Below are positions 49,273-64,000 of a DNA stretch of 64,000 nt, one piece after another. Source of the stretch: Opisthocomus hoazin. Its lineage: Eukaryota; Chordata; Aves; Opisthocomiformes; Opisthocomidae. Where the stretch lies: NCBI RefSeq assembly GCF_030867145.1, contig NC_134440.1, forward strand, positions 5,890,001 to 5,954,000, read 5' to 3'. Numbering within the stretch: position 1 is the first letter of the stretch; every line of letters starts with the position of its first letter. The notes under the pieces are model-generated. The model saw only the letters and a list, made by a program, of their open reading frames with translations, did not search any database and was not told the origin of the DNA. The translations under genes and the position numbers were made by a program.

Positions 49273-50880
49273 ATTATTGCAATGTTACTCCTGCAAGCAA
49301 CCAGAATATTACCACAAGCTTTGCAAATTAGGGGCAAGTGCAGCTCTGACTGAGCAGCAACGTGAAAACAGCCTGAGAAATCTTTGTTTTTCCTACCTAT
49401 TCACAGAAATTCTCCAGACAGGAGAAACAGGTGGAGGGGCAGGATTTTTAAACCTGGAAGCAGGAAGTTTTGCAGCATTGGAGCTGGGAGGTAGCGAGGT
49501 GTATAGGCCCCAGAGAAGGGAAAGACCTCAGGGTTCACCCGTCAATGCCCACGCTGCACAGAAGTGTCACGAGCTGGCTGAGACCTGATGCAGTTGAAGC
49601 ATAATCGAGGTGGCAGGAAAGCGGTGCAAGGGCAGGACATGGGCTTGGTGACACTCCGAAGGAGGAGGTGAGTGCTGTTTCAACCGTGTGTTTTTGAGGT
49701 ATAAGACAAAAACTGATGGCATTTGAGAATCCTACACAGACTTCATGGCTGTTTGCTGCGTGTGTCGTGAGTCCTTCTGGGCTGAAGTGTGAGCCACAGC
49801 TCTTGGGGTGAAGGGTGTTTCATGGGGCTCCCTGGAGGTGTCCATCCCAGTAGACACAGCACTGCTTAATCCCACGTCACGGGTGCATCCTGAGGTCTGA
49901 GGCACTTGATGTCCATTTCCTGACTGTCGCATGCCTTTTGTCAGCTCTTTGGGACAGGTTTTTTCTCTGGTCTCTCTGGGTGTTGGCTCATTTGCAGTAG
50001 ATCCAAAATCTGCCGTAGCACGAAGCAGTAATAGCCATGATGATAGCTCCTGGTGTGGTTATTTCTTGGTCCGGCTGAGCTGGGAGACCTTGCGGAGTTG
50101 GTAAAAGCAGTAATTATCTACCACCTGCCTTCTTTTTTTCCCAAGTATTGCAAACAGCCTTGGGGGGAGCTGGGGCATCTTGGAGATGATAACTCCTCAT
50201 GTGGGGTGAGGTGGAGACAGTGCCCGCCTGGCCGGAGGCAGCCCCGTCTCCCCAAATCCCACCCCAGGTACACCCCCGCCGCCTGCCTTGCTTCTCCCTG
50301 GGGCTGTAGCCAGACTCATTCCCACCCTGCGTTTCCAAGGCACGGATTGCGATGGAAATGGTGCTGAGCGTATTTGCTGGGAGCACCTGGTCCGAAGGGC
50401 GCTGGCTCTCTACAGGGTGGTGGTGGGTAAATGCCTTCTCCGCTGCACGGCTCAGCTTCCCTATCGGAAGATTTGGATAGCGATCTGCGAGGTGCCTCCA
50501 GATCTGCTTTGAGATAGGAGCTGGGTGTTGTTATATGGTTACACTGCAGAAAGATGCCAGTATCCGCAGCTAATTACTGCAGGGCAAAGCTAATTACTGC
50601 CCAGCAGGGAGAACAAGCCACCCTGGGCTGAGGAGCCCCTGGAACGGGACAACGAACCCCATATTCAGGGTGTTTCAAACCAGGTACAGACTGTCATGAG
50701 GGACGGGACACAGCAGGTAAATTCCGGGGAGAATGGTTGGATTTTGCTTTTTCAGTCATTGTCTGGCTGACAGAATATTGAGCTGCAAACCACACAGCTT
50801 GCAAGGCTTGCGCCGTTAAGAGAATCACTGGTAAAGCAGAAACACTGCAAATCGCGACTTTGCCTTACACTGGGGAAATA
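49273..50880. other. Intergenic stretch, nothing recognised
   Basis: No gene or transposon is evident. A 13-base sequence (AGCTAATTACTGC) is repeated once at about 50570-50600. Confidence 0.5.
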
Positions 50881-50889
50881 CTATGTGTA

Positions 50890-51470
50890 AACTGGCACGC
50901 TGGTCCCACACCTCTCTCTCTGCTCGGGCATTAATCCCGCACGCTCGCGGGAAGACAGCGTTCAGGTCGGCGGCAAACCCCGGCGCATCTCTCTGGAAGC
51001 GCCTTCCTCCTCCCCGCTGCCTTTCGGGAAGCCCGGACAACAACCCCTGTTTCTGGCACTTCTGCCGAATGCCTGGAGGGAGGCTGGTGCCATCCAAACC
51101 CTTCGGGCACCTCCATCTTGCCCCGAAATCTGGAAAGCCTCCTGGCCGTCACGCGTCCCGTGGACGAGGGGTGCAGAGCCCGGGCGGGAGGCACAAGCCC
51201 CGGCCGTGCCCCGAAGCAGGACTGAAGCCACGCTCGGGAACTCCTTCCCCAGAGCTGTTCGCCCCTGCTCCCGCATCCCCCCGCACCCAGGACCCCCCAG
51301 GGCCGGGCGCAGGGCTCTGCGGGGCTCCGGCCGGGCTGCGGGGCCGCGCTCCCCGCGTCGCCGGGGGGATGCTTCCCTCTACCGGCCCCGGGACGCGCTG
51401 CAGCGGGGGGGGGAGCGGGGGGGGGGATCCCCGGGGCGCATCAGGCTCTGCAGGACCCCCGATTTCCACC
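50890..51470. other. GC- and CpG-rich block with G runs
   Basis: This block is CpG-island-like and ends in two runs of nine or more G separated by AGC (about 51404-51426). Open frames through it have a Pro/Arg/Gly/Ala-rich composition expected from base content alone. It could be an orphan CpG island; no exon or start site is evident. Confidence 0.45.
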
Positions 51471-51567
51471 AGCGAAACAAACGAATGAAAATAACGGGAA
51501 TTTCTGCTAAAGGCTGCCCGGGCTGCATCCCCATCCCCAGCAGCGTGGGCACAGGGAGAGGGGGTGG

Positions 51568-52075
51568 ATTCATAGAGTGGTTTGGGTTGGAAGGGACCTT
51601 AGAGATCATCAGGTTCCAACCCCTCTGCCATGAGCAGGGACATCTTCCACCAGCCCAGAGTGCTCCCAGCCCCGTCCAACCTGGCCTTGAGCACTGCCAG
51701 GGAGGGGGCAGCCACAGCTCCTCTGGGCAGCCTGGGCCAGGGCCTCACCACGCTCATGGGGAAGAATTTCTTCCTAATATCTAACCTAAATCTGCCCTCT
51801 TCTAGTTTAGAGCCATTCCCCCTTGTCCTGTCACTACACCCCCTTGTGAAAAGCCCCTCTCCATCCTTCCTGTCGGCCCCTCCAGGCACTGGCAGCTGCT
51901 CTAAGGTCACCCCAGAACCTTCTCTTCTCCAGGCTGAACAGCCCCAGCTCCCTCAGCCTGTCCTCATAGGAGAGGTGCTCCAGTCCTCAGATCATCTCCA
52001 TGTCCCTCCTCTGGACCCGCTCCAACACATCCATGTCCTTCTTATGCTGGGGGCTCCAGAGCTGGACGCAGAGGG
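51568..52075 (-). mobile_element. CR1 LINE 3' fragment, minus strand (left arm of inverted pair)
   Basis: Read on the minus strand this is a ~0.5 kb 5'-truncated CR1 3' region. It contains the conserved GTCCAGAGGAGGGACATGGA, CAGCCTGGAGAAGAGAAGG and GTGGTGAGGCCCTGGCCCAG blocks and ends in the usual AAGGTCCCTTCCAACCC and a TCTATGAATC terminus. No intact reading frame. Confidence 0.93.
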
Positions 52076-52079
52076 ATTG

Positions 52080-52620
52080 TGCCCCTCTGTTCTGCTGAGA
52101 CCCCCCTGGGAGTCCTGCGTCCAGCTCTGGAGCCCTCAGCACAGGGCAGAGCTGGAGCTGTGGGAGTGGGGCTGGAGGAGACCCCAGCAATGATGCGAGG
52201 GCTGGAACCCCTCTGCTGGGAGGAAAGGCTGGGAGAGCTGGGGCTGCTCAGCCTGGGGAGGAGAAGGCTGCGGGGAGAGCTTAGAGCAGCTGCCAGTGCC
52301 TGGAGGGGCTGCGAGAGAGCTGGAGAGGGGCTGGGACAAGGGCCTGGGGTGACAGGACAAGGGGTGAGGGCTTTAGACTGGAAGAGGGGAGATGTAGATG
52401 AGATGAAAGGAAGGAATTCTTTCCGGTGAGGGTGGTGAGGCCCTGGCCCAGGCTGCCCAGAGGAGCTGTGGCTGCCCCCTCCCTGGCAGTGCTCAAGGCC
52501 AGGTTGGACGGGGCTGGGAGCACCCTGGGCTGGTGGAAGGGGGCCCTGCCCATGGCAGGGGGCTTGGAATGGGATGAACTTTAAGGTCCCTTCCAGCCCA
52601 AACCGTTCTATGATTCTATG
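52080..52620 (+). mobile_element. CR1 LINE 3' fragment, plus strand (right arm of inverted pair)
   Basis: This is a second CR1 3' region in the opposite orientation, ending in TTCTATGATTCTATGG. It shares a 92-base identical stretch (52432-52523) with the complement of 51660-51751. The two copies meet at their truncated 5' ends. No intact reading frame. Confidence 0.93.
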
Positions 52621-54862
52621 GTTCTGCTGAGGACTGTGTTAACCTTATTTGCCTCCTCCCTGGGGTGTTGTTGTGGTACACGCAGGCACCGGTTTTTTTT
52701 GGTCTCCCAGTCAATGCCTTACTGGCTTATAGATCTTCAGTGAAATCACCCGCTCACATCTTCCAGCTGCGGGAGGTCACTGGACATCCCCAGACCACCC
52801 CAAATGTCTCTGGAGCAAGTCGTTGTGGCGGACGAGCTCAGCCATGCAGGGACTAGCTGTCACGGGGCGCTTGTGCAGCTCCTGGCTCCCGCTGAAGCTG
52901 TTGCAGCTGGTTTGGTGTACCCATGGCTCTCCTGCGGCTGGATCCCAGTATATCCCAGCAGCACCAGCTGCTGGGGATCTCACAGCCGCCAGGAGACCTG
53001 GAGGAACCTTGTCCCTGTTCTGAGGACAGGAAGGTATGGGGTGGTGAGCAGGTCCTTGGGGCGCAGATAGCGGTAACGGCCCGTTTGCGCAGGATTCGCT
53101 CTCCGGAGGCGCTGGGCTAGGAGCGAGGCGGTTAAAGCAGTGCCAGAGGCAGGCAGGCAGTGCTGGGTTGTGTAACGGACAGATGCTGCGTTATTCCCAC
53201 ATCTGTGCTCCAGCTTGCGCGAAAAGCTCCAGCCCGGCATTTCAACCCGTGTCAGCATTTACGGTCCGGCCGTCCGGTCGCTGTCCCTTGCGCAGCAAAT
53301 CGCCGGCTTCGCCTTCATCTGCCCCGAGCTGGGCCGTCGGGATCAGCTGAAATGCATCTGCCAGACATCAAATGCCAGGGGCGGCTTTAAAACCGATTCG
53401 GGTTAAATCAGAGCAGGGTTTTGTATTTTGGGACAAACAGAAAGCCCAGCTCCCGGGGGAGTGCGGCCCTGGGGGGGGGATAAAGCCACCCGGGGAGGGG
53501 AGGGGAAGGGGGAGGGCAGAGCATTGTTTTTTACAAAGAACAGGAAACGGGCCTCGGCAGAGGACATGAAAGGAACCTGAAGACAAACGCAGAGCAGCGA
53601 GAGGGGTCTCCCGCATCGCCCCGCTGCCCTGTCCCGCAGCAGCCAGGGGCTCGGAGGGGGGGGACCCAGGGACCCCTCGGCTGCCGGACCCGGAGAAGCT
53701 GAGCAGGGCCAGACCAGCATGGGTTCACCCTGCAGGGCAGGGACCCGGTGACGGTTGGCCTGGGTGAGCTTAAAGAAATTGTTCTGCGGTTCTGCGACCT
53801 GCTCGCTGCTTCACGCGTGGGGATGGGGTGAACCCGGACTGGGCGATGAGCAGGTGCTCTGGGCCTGGCAGCGGGCCCCATCCCTGCTCCCTGAGGGTCC
53901 CCACCACCTCCAGGCAGGCTCCGAGCCGGGGGCAGCTCCCTGGGGGCACCCCGGGGAGTGGGGTGACTGGTGGGGTGTCCCGCAGGCTGCTCGCCCCACG
54001 GCAGAGCTCCGGCAGCTCGCTGGTGTGTGGCTGGGCTGGGGAAACTGAGGCACGAGTGGGGAGGAGCGCGGAGATGCAAAACATGCACCAATGTTGAATG
54101 CAGTTTTTCTTCAGGGACGGGTCCCTTATCTGCTCTTAAAAAATAAACACCCTGGGTTTGGCCCCTTGGGAGCTCGAACCCCTCCGCTGAACATCGCCGC
54201 TTCCGTTCACTGCTCCTCATAAAATGGGGTTCGGTCGGGGCCAGCTGGCCAAGATGAAGGGCGGCGCGCCAGGAAGCCCTTCCCTCCCGCCGCAGGCGAG
54301 CCAGCGGGCTGCTGCCGAGGGCACGGCGAGGGACGGCGAGGCTGCTCCCGCGAGCCCTCGCGCTCCCGGTCGCTCGGAGGCTTGGCTGTTGAGCAGAGAG
54401 ATTCCTCTGGATATTTACTGAGATAATTTTTTAACAAAGCCGTCGGCAGCAGCGCCCGCGTCCTGCGGGAATCCTCCTCCCGTGCGGTCCCTGCTGGCAC
54501 GGAGTGGCGGTGGGGACATTCCCGAGCCCCGTGCCGCGAGTCCCGCCAGCGCCTTGGCGCCCTGGAAGCGCCGCTGGGCCCGGCCGGGCGCCTCACCGCC
54601 ACCCGTGCCTTGCCCGCCTTGTGCCGGCCGGATTCCCGGCTCACCGTGTTCCCGCCCGGAGCACGGCCCTGGCCCGGTCCAGCCGCTGGCCTCTGCAGGC
54701 TGCCCATCGGATGAGGGAAGGGAAAAACCTCGTCATAACCCTCGCAGTGACGAGGGAGTTCCCGCCGTTATCTGGCCCTGCCTGCAGCGGAGAGCCCGAC
54801 CAACACCCCGCGCTATCAGCACCCCGGCTGCGGCGCCGCTGGCAGCAGCCGAAGGAGAGGGC
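52621..54862. other. Intergenic stretch between CR1 pair and ANP32B minisatellite, nothing recognised
   Basis: Moderately to highly GC-rich, most CpG-rich after 54200. Long open frames exist on both strands but have only composition-driven sequence. No splice-consistent exon or known domain was found. Confidence 0.5.
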
Positions 54863-55690
54863 CTGGGGCGGGGACGGGAACGCGGTGATGGGGACGGGAA
54901 CGTGGGGATGGGGACGGGAACGTGGGGATGGGGATGGGAACGTGGGGATGGGGATGGGAACGTGGCACTGGGGATGGGAACGTGGTGCTGGGAATGGGAA
55001 TGTGGCACTGGGGATGGGAACGTGGCACTGGGGACTGGAAAGTGGCACTGGGGACTGGAACGTGGTGCTGGGAATGGGAATGTGGCACTGGGGATGGGAA
55101 CGTGGCACTGGGGACGGGAATGTGGCGCTGGGCATGGGAACGTGGCACTGGGAATGTGGTGATGGGGATGGGGATGTGGTACTGGGAATGGGAATGTGGC
55201 ACTGGGGACAGGAACATGGCGCTGGGGACTGGAACGTGGCACTGGGGACTGGAAAGTGGCACTGGGGACTGGAACGTGGTGCTGGGAATGGGAATGTGGT
55301 GCTGGGGATGGGAACGTGGTGATGGGAATGGGAATGTGATGATGGGGACGGGAACGTGGATCCTAGAAATGGGAATGTCATGCTTGGAGATGGGAAGGTG
55401 ATGCTGGAGATGGGAACGTGTTGCCTGAGGGTGGGAATGTGGTTCTTGGGGACGGGAATGTGGTGCTTGGGGTTGGGAACATGGTGCTGGGAATGGGAAT
55501 GTGGTGTGGGAAGGGAAATGTGGATCCTGGGGATGGGAATGTGGATCCTGGAAATGGGAATGTGGTTCTTGGGGACGGGAATGTGGATCCAGGGGATGGG
55601 AATGCGGTGCTTGGGGTTGGGAGAGTGGTGCTGGGAACAGGAACGTGGTGCTGGAGATGGGAGCGTGGCTCTGGGGGTGGAATCACGGCC
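54863..55690. repeat. G-rich 20-bp minisatellite upstream of ANP32B
   Basis: About 0.8 kb of tandem units close to GGGATGGGAACGTGGCACTG. Copies keep a strict 20-bp period to roughly 55350, then drift to 20-24 bp. The plus strand carries GGG runs in every unit and so has G-quadruplex potential. It makes long repetitive frames on both strands (up to about 600 codons on the minus strand, His/Pro/Ser/Ile-rich), which are artefacts. It ends 350 bases before the ANP32B start codon. Confidence 0.95.
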
Positions 55691-55740
55691 CGGGGCCGGG
55701 GGTCCCTGCGCGGGGCCCCCCACGGCGCGCGGATTCCCCG

Positions 55741-55763
55741 CCCCCCCCCCCCCCCCCCCCCCC
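55741..55763. repeat. C homopolymer (23 bases) at the ANP32B promoter
   Basis: A run of 23 C between the minisatellite and the GC boxes, extended on the left by CCCCG. Such runs are prone to length error in assemblies and can form an i-motif, or a G-quadruplex on the opposite strand. Confidence 0.95.
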
Positions 55764-56036
55764 GCGGGCTCAGCGCAGCCGCGGCGAGGGGCGGGGCCGG
55801 CAGGGGGCGCTGCGGGGCGGGGCGGCGGGGGGGGGCGCGGCGCGGCGCTGCGCGCTGCCGGCAGGGGGCGCGGCGCGCGGCGGCCGCCTTTGTTGCCGTT
55901 GGCGCCTTCCTCGGCCGGGGCGGCGGCGGCGGCGCGCGCGGGAGGCGGCGGGCGCGGGGCGGGGCGCGTGGCGGGCGCGGGAGCGGCGCGGGGAGCTCGG
56001 GGCGGCGCGGGGAGCTGGGCTCGGGGCGGCGGGAGG

Positions 56037-62309
<6,273 letters not shown>

Positions 62310-64000
62310 TCCGAGCGAGCCAATCAGTTTTACAGACTATGACTGTGCTTGTCTTAACCTCCCCGTTGTGTCTATGTGAGACTGTAAATCCCCGTCTCCC
62401 ACTCCTCCCCCCTTTGTATGGCTGCAGCGCCCACAATATATTTTTTTAAGATGTAGAATACTGTAGGCATTCAGGGGAATCTTCCATACAAGGCTCACTT
62501 TCTCACAAGTATCTCATGACCAAAGGCTTTCTCCGTTCTGTGGTTTGTGCAGCAGTTTGCAAAAAAAAAAAAAAAAAAAAAAAAGAAAAAAAAAGAAACA
62601 AAAAAAAAAAGAGAAAAAAAAAATATTCCTCCTAGGGTATCTTTCGTGTCTGAAATCAGCCTTGCCACACTGGACCCAGAGCTCCAGCTCGCCACCCCGC
62701 CTGACAGCAGCGTTTGCCGTCCGCAGGCCCTCGGACCAGCTCGCTGAAGACGCTGGAGCCGTCCCGAGCAGTGGGTGCTGATCTGATTCATCGAAACGGA
62801 CTCGAAGCGAAATGATCGCTGAGGTCTCTCTGAGCAGAAGTAATGGTGATGTGATCTCTGGAGATGCTTGAAGATACTTTAGTGCTGGGGACGGGGGTTG
62901 CCTGGGGTCTCGGGGAGGGGGGGGTTCGCTGCTTGCAAGACCCAGTACCTCTGAGGATGCACCTTGCAGTAGCCCTGCTCTTACTTTCCTGTTTTTTTAT
63001 AAACTGGAATATTTTTCCCGGTGGCCACCTACTGACTTTCACTTGGCCGTCCCAAGTCAGTCGGATTTTTGCGGCTGTGACGAGGCTTCTCGCCGCCCCG
63101 TGGCAGCCTCTGCCTTTAGGAAGGGATAGGAAAGGGCAGGCGGAGGGATACTGCGCTTCTCAAACCCCGTTTGGCGCTGTACAGAACACGTTCAGCCAGT
63201 ATCACTGTGATGCACCTAACTCGGCGTTCCCCGGGAGACCGTGTTAGCCTATATATTCTCAGGGTCCTTCTGCTAGCGAGTACCAGCTCTGGACAGTGGC
63301 CTCAGTGCTCGCCTGGCGTACGCATCCTCCTCCTCCTCTTCCCGTTCCAGCACGAAGAGCAGCGCAGCCAGCAGGGATCCAGCTCGCTCCCACTGGTCTT
63401 TGTGCTCTGTGGGAGCACGGACGCTGCCGCACAGCCTGCGTCCCCCCACCCTGCAGGAGCTGGAAGGGGAAAGGGGGGGATTTGGCCAGGTCTGGGTCTC
63501 TGACCCCTTGCCCACCCTTCCTCTGCCCAGAGGTGCCCAGCCAGCGCGGCCGTGAGCTGCTGGGGAGAACTGGCCCCGCGGCATCGCGGGATGGGGACTG
63601 GTGGGTGCTGGGTGCCAGAGAGCCGTGCTGGGCCGGGGGGAACCGCTCTCCCTCCCGCTGCTGAGGCTCTGGGGGGGGGGGTCGCGGAGGCACTGGCACT
63701 TTGTGGCGGTCCCGGGGTGGCTCTGGGCGATCTGTTGGCACCCGGCGCTCGGCCCGGAGACCCGCGGCGGTTGCTGCGGAGGAGTGGTGTGTGTTGCAGC
63801 ACATCCGAGGTTCTGTTGCTTTGTTCTTGCTGTTGTCTCTCGCGTTGTACAGTAGCTGTGACCATTCGGAGAAGAACTAGTCCTGTAAAATGCAAACTGA
63901 GTAACTTATAAATGTTAAAGGAATTTTTAAAAGAAATTTCAGAGCAGCAGTTACTTCTAATTTTTCCCTGCATTTTTAGCAGATTGTATGGATTTTATAT
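62310..64000 (+). other. ANP32B: ANP32B 3' untranslated region, probably running to the window edge
   Basis: No canonical AATAAA occurs between the stop codon and 64000. The only nearby signal-like hexamer is AATATA at 62435-62440, followed by T-rich sequence. The final 120 bases are AT-rich, like a 3' untranslated region. I infer the main poly(A) site lies past the edge, with a possible short form near 62460. Confidence 0.55.
62561..62624 (+). repeat. A-rich simple repeat in ANP32B 3' untranslated region
   Basis: Sixty-four bases, almost all A, beginning with 24 uninterrupted A and then broken by single G or C bases. It sits 250 bases after the stop codon, with no transposon body in front of it. 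Confidence 0.95.

Noticed and set aside
50883-51488. 201-codon plus-strand open frame
   Set aside because: It lies in CpG-rich DNA with low-complexity Pro/Gly/Arg content. No domain, splice context or known similarity.
51630-52553. Open frames over 51.6-52.5 kb that might look like a gene
   Set aside because: They are translations of CR1 3' regions, which are mostly non-coding tail sequence and are truncated.

Overview
This window is nuclear DNA from a vertebrate, almost certainly a bird. The evidence is three recognisable 3' ends of CR1 LINE elements (the dominant avian retroposon), GT-AG introns, CpG-island promoters, and proteins that match avian or vertebrate families residue by residue. 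I cannot fix the species. There are no operons, CRISPR arrays or bacterial features. Most long open frames here come from base composition or tandem repeats, not from genes.

Three protein-coding genes are supported. (1) MLLT1 (ENL), minus strand, 796-16398. Coding exons 1-4 are present and encode the entire YEATS acyl-lysine reader domain (residues 1-140); the rest lies beyond the left edge. (2) ACER1 (alkaline ceramidase 1), minus strand, 30355-40463. It is complete: six coding exons, 263 residues, all expected catalytic residues in place. (3) An ANP32-family gene of the type called ANP32B in birds, plus strand, 56037-62309. Its coding sequence is complete: seven coding exons, 263 residues, leucine-rich repeats followed by an acidic tail.

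Layout: 1-16.4 kb is MLLT1 with long introns. 15.9-17.1 kb is its CpG-island promoter with GC boxes and CCAAT boxes. 17.25-18.35 kb is a 1.1 kb pyrimidine-rich tandem array. 18.4-18.75 kb is a second GC-rich block with octamer motifs. 18.75-29.9 kb is intergenic DNA where I see no gene. 29.9-40.5 kb is ACER1. 40.5-54.9 kb is intergenic, with one solitary CR1 end (49.15 kb), a GC-rich block (50.9-51.5 kb) and a head-to-head pair of CR1 copies forming a 1 kb inverted repeat (51.57-52.62 kb). 54.86-55.69 kb is a G-rich 20-bp minisatellite, followed by a 23-base C run, the ANP32B CpG island and the gene. The 3' untranslated region of ANP32B probably reaches the right edge.

The three genes are not known to act in one pathway. 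MLLT1 reads acylated histones and recruits elongation factors, ACER1 hydrolyses ceramide in the endoplasmic reticulum, and ANP32 proteins are acidic nuclear histone-binding and inhibitor proteins. The most informative observation is positional. The avian ANP32B-type gene sits beside MLLT1 and ACER1, which are neighbours on human 19p13.3, and not in the human ANP32B neighbourhood on 9q22. It also carries Ile129/Asn130, the pair reported to distinguish chicken ANP32B functionally from its relatives.
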